Notes under the pieces: model-generated | Database searches by the model: none | What the model saw: the letters and a program-made list of their open reading frames with translations, nothing else | What the model was told of the DNA's origin: nothing | Shown here: piece after piece, positions 27,497 through 36,479 of the stretch | Numbering within the stretch: the first letter of the stretch is position 1 | Layout: each line of letters opens with the position of its first letter | Program-made: the position numbers and the translations under genes | Assembly: GCF_019049855.1 (NCBI RefSeq) | Contig: NZ_JAHLSY010000006.1 | Coordinates: 59,740 to 123,739, forward strand | DNA: 64,000 bases | DNA from: Hydrogenophilus thiooxidans | GTDB lineage: Bacteria; Pseudomonadota; Gammaproteobacteria; Burkholderiales; Rhodocyclaceae | Direction: 5' to 3'

Positions 27497-30400
27497 ATGA
27501 AATACCGTGACCTGATCCATTTCGAGCCGATCGAGTCCGTAGTGCAGCTACGGGATGCCGATGAAGCCGCTGCTGCCCAGCAGCTGGTGAGCACCTACGT
27601 CATCTCCGACGAGATGGCTGAGAAATTGTCTGACCTCGTGATTCCCCAACTCCAGTTCGACCAGCCCATCGATAACAAAGGACTGCTTGTCGTGGGCAAC
27701 TACGGTACCGGTAAGTCACACCTGATGTCGGTGATCTCCGCTGTCTGCGAGTATTCGGAGCTGCGAACTTCGCTGAGCCATTCACAGGTGGCTCAAGCAG
27801 CCAGCGCAATCGCGGGCAAGTTCAAGGTGGTTCGTACCGAGATCGGGGCCACCACCATGTCGTTGCGGGAGATCCTGGTTGCCGCGTTAGAGGAAGCGCT
27901 CGCCGCGATGGGGGTGGCTTACACCTTTCCGGGTGCTAGCCAGGTCTCCAACAACAAGCGGGCCTTCGAGGAGATGATGGCCGCGTTTCACCAGGTCTAT
28001 CCAGACTACGGACTCCTTCTGGTTGTAGATGAGCTGCTCGACTATCTCCGCACCCGCAAGGACCAGGAATTGATCCTCGACCTCAATTTTCTCCGTGAGG
28101 TGGGTGAGGTCTGCCGAAGCTTGCGCTTCCGCTTCATCGCGGGTGTTCAGGAGGCTATCTTCGACAACCCCCGTTTTGCCTTCGTGGCCGACAGCATCCG
28201 CCGGGTCAAGGATCGGTTCGAACAGATTCTCATCGCCCGCAAGGACGTGAAGTTCGTCGTCGCCAAGCGTCTGCTCAAGAAGAACGCAGAACAGCAGGCC
28301 AAGATCCGCGAGTACCTTACCCCGTTCGCCAAGTTCTACGGCAACATGAACGAGCGGATGGACGAGTTCGTCCGCCTTTTTCCGGTTCATCCCGACTACA
28401 TCGACACCTTCGAACGCGTCACAGCGGTGGAGAAGCGCGAGGTGCTCAAAACCCTGTCGCTGGCGATGAAAAAACTCCTTGACCAAGAGGTGCCGCAGGA
28501 CCGGCCCGGTCTCATCGCCTACGACAGCTACTGGACAAATCTGCGTGAGAACCCCTCCTTCCGCGCTGTCCCAGAAATCAAAGCGGTGATCGATTGCAGC
28601 CAGGTGCTGGAGTCCCGTATCACACAGGCCTTCACCCGGCCGGTGTACAAGCCGATGGCGCTGCGCATCATCCACGCGCTCTCGGTCCACCGGCTGACGA
28701 CCGGAGACATCTACGTCCCCTTAGGCGCCACGGCTGAAGAGTTGCGCGACGCGCTCTGTCTCTACCAGCCCGGCATCGAGGACCTGGGGGGCGATCCAGC
28801 AGAGGATCTACTGACCCTCGTAGAAACGGTCTTGAAGGAGATCCACAAGACCGTGAGCGGCCAGTTCATTTCCTCCAACCCAGATAACCGTCAGTACTAC
28901 CTGGATCTCAAGAAGACCGACGACTACGACGCGCTTATCGAGAAGCGTGCCGAAAGCCTCGATGCATCCCAGCTCGACCGCTACTACTACGAGGCTCTGA
29001 AACGGGTCATGGAGTGCACCGACCAGACCTACGTTACCGGCTATCGCATCTGGCAGCACGAACTGGAATGGCTGGAGCACAAGGCGTCAAGGCAAGGCTA
29101 TCTCTTCTTTGGCGCGCCCAACGAGCGCTCGACGGCGGTACCGCCCCGTGATTTCTACCTCTACTTCATCCAGCCGTTCAATCCACCGCACTTCAAGGAC
29201 GAGAAGAGGGCCGATGAGGTATTCTTCCGCCTAAAGGGCAGGGATGATGCGTTCGATCAGAAACTACGCTTTTATGCAGCCGCTTTGGATCTTGCCTCCA
29301 CCTCGAGCGGCCACGCCAAAACCACCTATGAGTCGAAAGCCGCTGGGTTTCTGCGGGAATTGGTGGGGTGGTTACAGAAGCATGTCGCAGATGCTTTTGA
29401 AGTCACCTATCAGGGACGTACCCGGCTGCTCATCGAATGGGTTAAGGGCAAACCTATCCGCGAACGCCTCGGCATCGCCGATCATGAGCGGATCAACTTC
29501 CGCGACCTAGTGAACACCGTCGCTGGGATGATCCTTGCTGCCCACTTTCAGGACCAAGCGCCTGAGTATCCTAATTTTTCGGTGCTCATTACGAGCCAAA
29601 ACCGTGAACAGGCAGCCCAGGACGCCCTGCGCGCCATCGCCGGACAGAACGCTACCCGCCAGGCGAGTGCCGTGCTCGACGCCCTGGAGCTCCTCGACGG
29701 CGAGCGGCTCGCTCCAAACCGCTCCAGGTACGCTGGGCACATCCTGAATATCCTGAAGAAGAAGGGGCATGGCCAGGTGGTCAACCGCTCGGAGCTGATC
29801 CAGGAAGTCTACGGCGTCGAGTACTTCGCACCGGACAAGGGCTACCGTCTGGAGCCCGAATGGGCTGTCGTGGTCCTGGCCGCGCTCGTCTACTCCGGTG
29901 ACCTGGTGCTTGCGATTCCGGGGAAGAAGTTCGACGCTACCGGGCTGCCGCAGCTGGCCGCGGCGACCATCGACGAACTGGTCCACTTCAAGCACATCGA
30001 ACGGTCCAAAGAGTGGAATCTGCCCGCCATCAAAGCACTCTTCGAGCTGCTCGAGCTTACGCCGGGTTTGGCGCAGCTTGTCACCCTGGGCAAGGAAGAG
30101 CCGGTCCAGCAGCTCCAGAAAGCCATCGGCCAGGTGGTAGAGAAACTGGTCTTGGCCCAACAAAGCCTGCAAAGCGGCTTGTCGTTCTGGGGCAGGCATC
30201 TGCTCGCTGAGGAGGAAGCAGCCCAGCTGCGCGACCGGCTCAACCAGACCAAGACCTTCCTGGAATCCCTCCAAGCCTACTCCTCGCCCGGTAAATTCAG
30301 GAACTTCCGCTATGACGTCCAGGAGGTGACGCGTCACGAAGACGGCCTGAGGAACCTTTCGGAGATCGAGTCCCTGCAGGAGCTGGTGCGCGACCTGGGC

Positions 30401-31228
30401 CCGGTGGCCTCCTACCTCTCCACTGCCGAGGCCGTGCTGCCCACGGATCACGAGTGGGTTGAGCGGATGAAAGCGACGCGAGATGCGGTACTCGCGCAGG
30501 TGTCGGACCCGGCTCAGCGCACGTCCAGCGCTTTCCGTCAGCAAACCCTGCGTAAGCTCACTGACCTCAAGAAGGCCTACGTGCAAGCCTATCTCGCCAT
30601 GCACACCCGAGCACGACTGGGCGTGAACGAGGACAAGCGCAAGCGTGCGCTTTTGCAGGACGAACGGCTCAAGAAACTCCAGCAGCTCTCTACGGTTGAT
30701 CTGATGCCGCGCCAGCACCTGACTGATTTTCAGAACCGCTTGGCCAGCCTGAAGAGCTGCTTCGCACTCACCGAACAGGACCTCGTTACTGCGCCGATCT
30801 GCCCGCATTGCGGCTTCCGGCCTAGCACGGAAGGCATGGGCGCACCTGCTGTGACTGTGCTCGAGCAGCTGGACACGGAACTGGACAGGCTCCTCGAGGA
30901 CTGGACCCAGACGCTGCTCACCAACCTGGAGGACCCGACCACCCGCGGCAACCTCGACCTGCTCAAGCCCGAGCCCAGGAAGCTGGTTGATGCCTTCCTT
31001 GAACGACGCAAGCTGCCGGAGGAGCTCAGCCAAGAGTTTATTCAGGCCCTCAAAGAGGTGCTCTCAGGGTTGGTCAAGGTTGCCGTGAAAACCGAGGATC
31101 TGCGCGCAGCTCTGCTCAAGGGCGGTGTGCCAGCAACGCCCGCGGAGATGAAGAAACGCTTTGAGGAATACCTGGATGAACTCACTAAGGGCAACGAGCC
31201 CGGCAAAGTCCGAATCGTACTGGAGTGA
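27497..31228 (+). CDS. brxC: BREX-3 ATPase BrxC (DUF6079 type)
   Basis: The 1243-residue protein begins with an ATPase module: Walker A GNYGTGKS at residues 67-74 and Walker [15 protein letters not shown] near 171-184. The long helical C-terminal part includes a single CPHCG pair near residue 1103. BrxC/PglY proteins are large AAA+-like ATPases needed for BREX protection and often for methylation. Length and order fit type 3. Its codon and base use looks less GC-rich than the neighbouring housekeeping genes, as for the rest of the island. Confidence 0.9.
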   Translation: MKYRDLIHFEPIESVVQLRDADEAAAAQQLVSTYVISDEMAEKLSDLVIPQLQFDQPIDNKGLLVVGNYGTGKSHLMSVISAVCEYSELRTSLSHSQVAQAASAIAGKFKVVRTEIGATTMSLREILVAALEEALAAMGVAYTFPGASQVSNNKRAFEEMMAAFHQVYPDYGLLLVVDELLDYLRTRKDQELILDLNFLREVGEVCRSLRFRFIAGVQEAIFDNPRFAFVADSIRRVKDRFEQILIARKDVKFVVAKRLLKKNAEQQAKIREYLTPFAKFYGNMNERMDEFVRLFPVHPDYIDTFERVTAVEKREVLKTLSLAMKKLLDQEVPQDRPGLIAYDSYWTNLRENPSFRAVPEIKAVIDCSQVLESRITQAFTRPVYKPMALRIIHALSVHRLTTGDIYVPLGATAEELRDALCLYQPGIEDLGGDPAEDLLTLVETVLKEIHKTVSGQFISSNPDNRQYYLDLKKTDDYDALIEKRAESLDASQLDRYYYEALKRVMECTDQTYVTGYRIWQHELEWLEHKASRQGYLFFGAPNERSTAVPPRDFYLYFIQPFNPPHFKDEKRADEVFFRLKGRDDAFDQKLRFYAAALDLASTSSGHAKTTYESKAAGFLRELVGWLQKHVADAFEVTYQGRTRLLIEWVKGKPIRERLGIADHERINFRDLVNTVAGMILAAHFQDQAPEYPNFSVLITSQNREQAAQDALRAIAGQNATRQASAVLDALELLDGERLAPNRSRYAGHILNILKKKGHGQVVNRSELIQEVYGVEYFAPDKGYRLEPEWAVVVLAALVYSGDLVLAIPGKKFDATGLPQLAAATIDELVHFKHIERSKEWNLPAIKALFELLELTPGLAQLVTLGKEEPVQQLQKAIGQVVEKLVLAQQSLQSGLSFWGRHLLAEEEAAQLRDRLNQTKTFLESLQAYSSPGKFRNFRYDVQEVTRHEDGLRNLSEIESLQELVRDLGPVASYLSTAEAVLPTDHEWVERMKATRDAVLAQVSDPAQRTSSAFRQQTLRKLTDLKKAYVQAYLAMHTRARLGVNEDKRKRALLQDERLKKLQQLSTVDLMPRQHLTDFQNRLASLKSCFALTEQDLVTAPICPHCGFRPSTEGMGAPAVTVLEQLDTELDRLLEDWTQTLLTNLEDPTTRGNLDLLKPEPRKLVDAFLERRKLPEELSQEFIQALKEVLSGLVKVAVKTEDLRAALLKGGVPATPAEMKKRFEEYLDELTKGNEPGKVRIVLE

Positions 31229-31268
31229 AATTACAAGTGGGCGCAAATGAAAACAAAATGAGATTGTG

Positions 31269-32984
31269 ATGAAAGATCTCGACGAGATTCGCTCTCTCCT
31301 TGACGAGCTAGAAAGTCAGCCGGCGGATGCCCTTGAAGGGCAGGATCTCGATTTCAAGGAATGGAACACCCGCAGCATTCAGGATGCTGTGGCTCTGGTC
31401 GTGGAAATGGCGGTCTGCATGGCCAATGGCGGCGGGGGCACCGTCATTTTCGGTGTTAACGACAAGGCGGTAGGACGATCCAATGCCATCCTGGGCGTGC
31501 CACCAGAAATCGATATCAATCGGCTGAAAAAGGCGGTTTACGACTCCACAGATCCTAAATTGACTCCCGTGTTCCAGGAGCTTTCGGTTTCAGAGGGGAC
31601 TGGACGACTCATTGTCATGCAGATTTATCCCGGTCTGCCACCCTACACGGACACGCAGGGACGCGGCAAGATCCGAATTGGCAAGGATTGTCAGCCACTT
31701 ACGGGCACCTTGCGCCGTCGCATCATGGTGGAGACCGGCGAAACCGATTTTACCGCCACTCCGGTTTCCGGCATGCCTGAATCCCTGGTCTCTGCAGCGG
31801 CGATGGAACGTCTCCGCGAGGCCGCTCGTCGCGAGAATGCTCCCGACGATCTCCTGCGTCGTCCCGATCGGGAACTGCTTGCTACGCTTGGGCTCATCCG
31901 GGACGGACGCTTGCTGAGATCGGGGGTATTGCTGACCGGAACGGAGCGTGCCATTCGGAAACATTTCCCCGGCTACGTCTGGACGCATCTGCGCATGGTA
32001 TCGGACACGGGCTATTCCGATCGCGCAGATGGATACGATGCACTTCCCATTGCTTTGGATCGTATCCTTGACCGGATCATGGCTGACAACCCGATTACCA
32101 CCGTTCCCCAGGGCCTGTTCCATTTCGAAATCCGGACCTATCCTGAAATCGCCTTGCGGGAGGCACTGCTCAATGCCTTCGTTCATGCCGATTACCGGAT
32201 TCACGGCCCCATTCTGGTCAAGCAATTTCAAGATCGTCTTGAAATCAGCAATCCCGGCGGGCTACCAGGCGGCATCACGCCGCAGAACATCCTGCGCCAT
32301 GAACCGGTTCCTCGAAACCCTGCCCTGGTGGATGCCCTGACACGCTTGCGTCTTGTCAACCGCAGCAACCTGGGGGTACGCCGGATGTACCAGGCTTTGC
32401 TCATCGAGGGCAAGGAGCCTCCCGAGATCATCGATGAAGGCGAAGCGGTCCGGGTTATCTTCCGCGCCAGCGATTTGTCTGTTCCCTTTCGGCTCTTCGT
32501 GGCACAAGAGGCCGACAAGGGTCGTATCCTGTCAGTCGAGGAGCTTCTGACCCTGCAGTATCTCTTGAGGCATCCCGAAATCGACACATCCACGGCAGCC
32601 CGTATTACCCAGCAGACGGAAAGCGACGCCAAGGAAACCCTGAGCCGCATGGAGCTCGATCTGGGCTATCTGGAGCGTGGCGGCACGGGCCGGGGCACCT
32701 ACTGGCGTCTGCGTGCCGACCTGCACCGGCGCCTCTCGGCTCCCGGTCATCCCGAGCGAGACCGCCGCATTGATTGGGAAGCCGCGAAGACTCGAGTGTT
32801 GAGCATTCTTAAGCAGCGCGCTGAACGAGGAGAGTCTGGATTGAGTAACGCGGAGATTCGCCAGATTACTCATTTGGACAGGAATCAGGTGGCCAGGTTG
32901 ATGCGAGAGTTACGGCAAGAGAACCCGCAAATACAGGAACCGGGGCGAGGACGCTGGGCGCGTTATGAATGGGCAAAGCAATAA
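31269..32984 (+). CDS. AlbA_2-domain ATP-binding protein, accessory gene inside the BREX locus
   Basis: The 571-residue protein starts at the ATG 31269 (a GTG directly before is possible). The N-terminal AlbA_2/Schlafen-like domain has EGQDLDFKEWN (residues 24-33) and MANGGGGTVIFGVND. A GHKL-type ATP-binding region near residues 290-330 has REALLNAFVHADYR and LEISNPGGLPGG. The C-terminus holds winged-helix-like segments, including LSNAEIRQITHLDRNQVARLM. Such proteins (once annotated RecG-like) are often regulators or defence-linked factors. Here it sits where canonical type 3 BREX has none, so it may regulate the locus or add an effector. The function is not known. Confidence 0.8.
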   Translation: MKDLDEIRSLLDELESQPADALEGQDLDFKEWNTRSIQDAVALVVEMAVCMANGGGGTVIFGVNDKAVGRSNAILGVPPEIDINRLKKAVYDSTDPKLTPVFQELSVSEGTGRLIVMQIYPGLPPYTDTQGRGKIRIGKDCQPLTGTLRRRIMVETGETDFTATPVSGMPESLVSAAAMERLREAARRENAPDDLLRRPDRELLATLGLIRDGRLLRSGVLLTGTERAIRKHFPGYVWTHLRMVSDTGYSDRADGYDALPIALDRILDRIMADNPITTVPQGLFHFEIRTYPEIALREALLNAFVHADYRIHGPILVKQFQDRLEISNPGGLPGGITPQNILRHEPVPRNPALVDALTRLRLVNRSNLGVRRMYQALLIEGKEPPEIIDEGEAVRVIFRASDLSVPFRLFVAQEADKGRILSVEELLTLQYLLRHPEIDTSTAARITQQTESDAKETLSRMELDLGYLERGGTGRGTYWRLRADLHRRLSAPGHPERDRRIDWEAAKTRVLSILKQRAERGESGLSNAEIRQITHLDRNQVARLMRELRQENPQIQEPGRGRWARYEWAKQ

Positions 32985-33018
32985 TGCTGCTCATTGAATG
33001 TTGCATTGAAAGCCATCT

Positions 33019-33057
33019 AATGCGCACTTTAATGCGCAGTGCGTATTGGAGCGCATT
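33019..33057. repeat. cluster of AATGCGCA-like repeats before pglX
   Basis: AATGCGCA occurs at 33019-33026 and again at 33031-33038. The second copy forms a near-palindrome with TGCGTATT at 33040-33047 (one mismatch around a central G). A fourth, inverted copy (AGCGCATT) is at 33050-33057. Four half-sites in 39 bases suggest a binding site for a DNA-binding protein controlling pglX and the genes after it. Confidence 0.5.
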
Positions 33058-33082
33058 GCATGATGGCAATAAGACGGCTCCA
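33047..33082 (+). promoter_or_regulatory. nested inverted repeat in the pglX leader
   Basis: TGGAGC (33047-33052) pairs with GCTCCA (33077-33082), and inside it ATTGC (33055-33059) pairs with GCAAT (33066-33070). It could fold in the mRNA leader or act as a weak terminator/attenuator. It overlaps the last half-site of the repeat cluster. No T-run follows. Confidence 0.35.
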
Positions 33083-33101
33083 TTCCGCCCCATCCAGTCA
33101 A

Positions 33102-33119
33102 AAGGAGTAAAAGGAGTAA
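33102..33119 (+). promoter_or_regulatory. tandemly duplicated Shine-Dalgarno sequence of pglX
   Basis: The 9-mer AAGGAGTAA is present twice in direct succession. The second copy ends its AAGGAG core 10 bases before the pglX ATG and the first 19 bases before. Such a short tandem duplication could change translation strength and could vary in copy number by slippage. Confidence 0.5.
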
Positions 33120-33126
33120 AGTTCGC

Positions 33127-36100
33127 ATGAACCACCAAAACAACCTTTTTGAAAACCAGGATCTCAAAACCAGGAACCAGGAACCGGTCGAATGTCTTGG
33201 CCAGACATTCGCCTCCGACGAAGCGCGGCGGGAACACTTCCTCCGCATCTTGCGCGAAGGGCTGGAGGAACTCCACGCCAAGCTTGGCGGTGTGCCCTTC
33301 ACCTCGGTGAAAGACGCCGTGGAACGGATGAAGTCGATCGAGAAATGGCCGATGGGAGATGACGCGCGTCTGCGTGAGCTCGCCGAGCGCATGCGCCATG
33401 CGGACTCAAGCAAGGACCTGCTCCAGCGCTGGAAGGACGAGGTCGGCTTCCCGCAGGGGAGGATCGAGGACATCCTGAACCTCTCCGATCCACCCTATTA
33501 CACGGCGTGCCCGAACCCCTTCATCGCGGACTTCATCACGCACTACGGCAAACCCTACGACCCGCAGACCGACGACTACCGGCGGGAGCCGTTTGCAGCA
33601 GACGTGAGCGAAGGCAAGAACGACCCCATCTACAATGCGCACTCCTACCATACGAAGGTGCCGCACAAGGCCATCATGCGGTACATCCTCCATTACACCG
33701 AACCGGGGGATGTTGTCTTTGACGGCTTCTGTGGCACGGGGATGACCGGCGTGGCCGCACAACTCTGCGGCGACCGGACGACGGTGGAGTCGCTGGGCTA
33801 CAAGGTGGATGATGCAGGCACCATCTACCAGCCGGAACAGGACGAAAGCGGCAAAACGGTCTGGAAGCCGTTCTCGAAGCTCGGCGCGCGGCGCGCCGTC
33901 CTCAACGACCTCTCGCCGGCGGCGACCTTTATCGCCTACAACTACAACACACCGGTGGACGTGCGCGCCTTCGAGCGCGAAGCCAACCGGATACTGAAGG
34001 AGGTGGAGGCCGAATGCGGCTGGATGTACGCCACGCTCACCACCACCGCTGCGAACGAGGTGACGACGTGGGCCGAGCGCCTGCGCGCATGCCGCACGGC
34101 CGACGAGGCGCGGGCGCTGATCGCGTCGATCCCACACCGCGGCACGATCAACTACACTGTCTGGTCTGATGTGTTCGTCTGCCCGGACTGCACCGAGGAG
34201 GTGGTCTTCTGGGAAGCGGCGGTGGACAAGGAAGCGGGCAAGGTCAGAGACGAATTTCCCTGCCCCCACTGCGGCGCGAGTCTCACCAAGCGCACGATGG
34301 ACCGTGCTTGGGTGACCAAATACGACAAAGCTATCGGCCAAACCATCCGCCAGACCAAGCAAGTGCCGGTGCTGATCAACTACAGCGTCGGTAGCAAGCG
34401 GTATGAAAAGACGCCCGACGCCTTCGATCTGGCGCTGATCGAGAAGATCGAAGCGCTGGACATTCCCTACTGGGTTCCGACCGACCGGATGCCGGAGGGT
34501 GAGGAGTCGCGGCGTAACGATGACATTGGCCTCACCCACGTGCATCATTTCTACACGAAGCGGAATTTGTGGGTGTTATCGACCCTAACTGATAAAGCGG
34601 CTAAACATTCACATCAACGCCTAAAGGTGTTTCTTCGATTTCTGTTTGAACAGTGGGTCATTGGTTTCTCGTTATTGAATAGATATTCGCCGCACCATTA
34701 TTCCCAGAACAACAGGAACTTGAGCGGAACATTATATGTGGGCTCCCAGATTTCCGAGGTATCTCCGAAATACGCTTTTCCAGAGAAAATTAAGCGATTA
34801 GTACGAGCCTTTGGTGAGTATATGCCAACTTCTATAAGCCTCGTAACTACTCTAGATACATCGATATTGATGGCAGGACCGCAATCTGTTGATTACATCT
34901 TCACCGACCCACCTTTTGGTAGCAACCTGATGTATTCCGAACTTAACTTCCTCTGGGAAGCGTGGCTGAAGGTCTTCACCAACAACAAGCCTGAAGCGAT
35001 CGAAAACAAGGTACAAGGCAAGGGGCTGGCGGAATACCAGCACCTGATGACCGAATGCTTCAAGGAGTACTACCGGGTACTCAAGCCGGGGCGCTGGATG
35101 ACGGTCGAGTTTCACAACTCGAAGAACGCCGTCTGGAACGCGATCCAGGAGGCGTTACAAGCGGCCGGCTTCGTCATCGCCGACGTGCGCACGTTGGATA
35201 AGAAGCAGGGCTCGTTCAAGCAGGTGACCAGCGCCAATGCCGTCAAACAGGACCTGGTCATTTCGTGCTACAAGCCGAATGGGGGGCTGGAAGAGCGCTT
35301 CAAGCGCGAAGCCGGCACCGAGGAAGGTGTCTGGGACTTCGTCCGCACCCATCTGAAGCAACTGCCGGTGTTCGTCGCCAGGGACGGCAAGGTGGAAGTC
35401 ATCGCGGAGCGGCAGAACTACTTGCTCTTCGACCGCATGGTGGCTTTCCATGTCCAGCGTGGCGTGATGGTGCCGCTTTCTGCGGCGGAGTTCTACGCCG
35501 GTCTCACCCAGCGCTTCCCGGAGCGTGACGGGATGTACTTCCTGCCCGAGCAGGTCGCTGAGTACGACAACAAGCGCATGAAGGTGAAGGAGGTCCTTCA
35601 GCTTACGCTCTTTGTCACCGACGAGGCCTCCGCGATCCAATGGCTCAAGCAGCAGCTCACCAGGAAGCCGCAGACCTTCCAGGAGCTCCATCCGCAGTTC
35701 CTCAAGGAGATCGGCGGCTGGCAGAAGCACGAAAAGCAGCTCGAGCTCTCCGAGCTTTTGGAACAAAACTTCCTTCGCTACGACGGCAAGGGCCCGATTC
35801 CAGCCCAACTTGTCTCCTGGATGAAGCAAAGCGCCGACCTCCGCAAAATCATTCAGGAAGAGCTGGCTTCCGGCCGTGCGGCGGAGGAGAACGGCCAACT
35901 CAGCACTCAGTCCTCAGTCCTCATCACTCGCGCCAAAGACCGCTGGTACGTTCCGGATCCGAACAAGGCTGGCGACCTGGAGAAGCTCCGTGAGCGGGCA
36001 CTGCTGCGCGAGTTCGAGGAATACCGCGAGTCCAAGCAGAAGCGCCTGAAGGTGTTCCGCCTCGAAGCCGTCCGCGCTGGCTTCAAGAAAGCTTGGCAGG

Positions 36101-36222
36101 AACGGGACTACGCGACCATCATCGCCATGGCCCGCAAAATCCCCGAGAACATCCTCCAGGAGGACCCTAAGCTCCTCATGTGGTACGACCAGGCGCTCAC
36201 TCGTTCTGGGGAGGCGGGATAA
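33127..36222 (+). CDS. pglX: BREX-3 adenine-specific DNA methyltransferase PglX (DUF1156 type)
   Basis: The 1031-residue protein has SAM-binding motif I VVFDGFCGTGMTG (near 196-208), zinc-ribbon-like Cys pairs CPDC (near 351) and CPHCG (near 378), and catalytic motif IV DPPF (near 592-595). A helical C-terminal part follows. It matches the PglXI methyltransferases of type 3 BREX, which mark host DNA and are needed for protection. Codons 479-578 (34561-34860) are unusually AT-rich (see that entry), suggesting replacement of a recognition segment. There is no gene overlap on either side; both flanking gaps carry odd sequences. Confidence 0.9.
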   Translation: MNHQNNLFENQDLKTRNQEPVECLGQTFASDEARREHFLRILREGLEELHAKLGGVPFTSVKDAVERMKSIEKWPMGDDARLRELAERMRHADSSKDLLQRWKDEVGFPQGRIEDILNLSDPPYYTACPNPFIADFITHYGKPYDPQTDDYRREPFAADVSEGKNDPIYNAHSYHTKVPHKAIMRYILHYTEPGDVVFDGFCGTGMTGVAAQLCGDRTTVESLGYKVDDAGTIYQPEQDESGKTVWKPFSKLGARRAVLNDLSPAATFIAYNYNTPVDVRAFEREANRILKEVEAECGWMYATLTTTAANEVTTWAERLRACRTADEARALIASIPHRGTINYTVWSDVFVCPDCTEEVVFWEAAVDKEAGKVRDEFPCPHCGASLTKRTMDRAWVTKYDKAIGQTIRQTKQVPVLINYSVGSKRYEKTPDAFDLALIEKIEALDIPYWVPTDRMPEGEESRRNDDIGLTHVHHFYTKRNLWVLSTLTDKAAKHSHQRLKVFLRFLFEQWVIGFSLLNRYSPHHYSQNNRNLSGTLYVGSQISEVSPKYAFPEKIKRLVRAFGEYMPTSISLVTTLDTSILMAGPQSVDYIFTDPPFGSNLMYSELNFLWEAWLKVFTNNKPEAIENKVQGKGLAEYQHLMTECFKEYYRVLKPGRWMTVEFHNSKNAVWNAIQEALQAAGFVIADVRTLDKKQGSFKQVTSANAVKQDLVISCYKPNGGLEERFKREAGTEEGVWDFVRTHLKQLPVFVARDGKVEVIAERQNYLLFDRMVAFHVQRGVMVPLSAAEFYAGLTQRFPERDGMYFLPEQVAEYDNKRMKVKEVLQLTLFVTDEASAIQWLKQQLTRKPQTFQELHPQFLKEIGGWQKHEKQLELSELLEQNFLRYDGKGPIPAQLVSWMKQSADLRKIIQEELASGRAAEENGQLSTQSSVLITRAKDRWYVPDPNKAGDLEKLRERALLREFEEYRESKQKRLKVFRLEAVRAGFKKAWQERDYATIIAMARKIPENILQEDPKLLMWYDQALTRSGEAG
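34561..34860 (+). other. AT-rich segment inside pglX
   Basis: By hand count these 300 bases contain 126 G+C (42 percent). Sample 60-base lines elsewhere in the same gene give 55 percent (33661-33720) and 63 percent (35341-35400). The reading frame stays open throughout. Codon choice shifts too (many TTA, ATA, AGA, TCT). The block ends about 40 bases before the DPPF motif. It looks like DNA of separate origin recombined into the gene. Confidence 0.75.
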
Positions 36223-36254
36223 CGCTATGAGCTATGAGTAATGGGAGGAAAGGC

Positions 36255-36311
36255 ATGAACGATACAGATCTCATGGCGGAGGCGCTGATCATACTGTCGA
36301 TGGCCATGTAA
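36255..36311 (+). pseudogene. 18-codon gene stub after pglX
   Basis: A good ribosome-binding site (GGGAGGAAA) precedes ATG and 18 codons (MNDTDLMAEALIILSMAM), then stop. The last codons already lie within an insertion-sequence-like end. This looks like the start of a gene cut off by the insertion; the remainder of the gene is not recognisable in the following sequence. Confidence 0.4.
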
Positions 36312-36346
36312 AAATGACCCACGTTGGCCATCGAAATTGACCCACC
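36295..36346. mobile_element. remnant resembling an IS21-type element end
   Basis: From TGT at 36295, two related units follow: GGCCAT, two bases, AAAA, then TGACCCAC (36302-36322) and GGCCAT, CG, AAAT, TGACCCAC (36326-36345). Repeated units ending in a TGACCCAC block are a feature I associate with the ends of IS21-family elements. No transposase is present. The next 130 bases (to 36479) hold further loosely repeated GCTTTTGA stretches and no gene. Confidence 0.4.
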
Positions 36347-36479
36347 TTCGTTACCCTGCCTCTGATGATGTTCAGGTCCTTGAAGGAGGAAAGGACGCTT
36401 TTGAGATGCGGAGAAGGAAATATGGCTTTTGAAAGGCGGATAACGAGAGTCTTTCGTTGATGGGAGAAGTCGAACAACG

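Noticed and set aside
29507..31033. 508-codon minus-strand open frame inside brxC
   Set aside because: Shadow of brxC with no recognisable domain; brxC has a full-length fit to its family.
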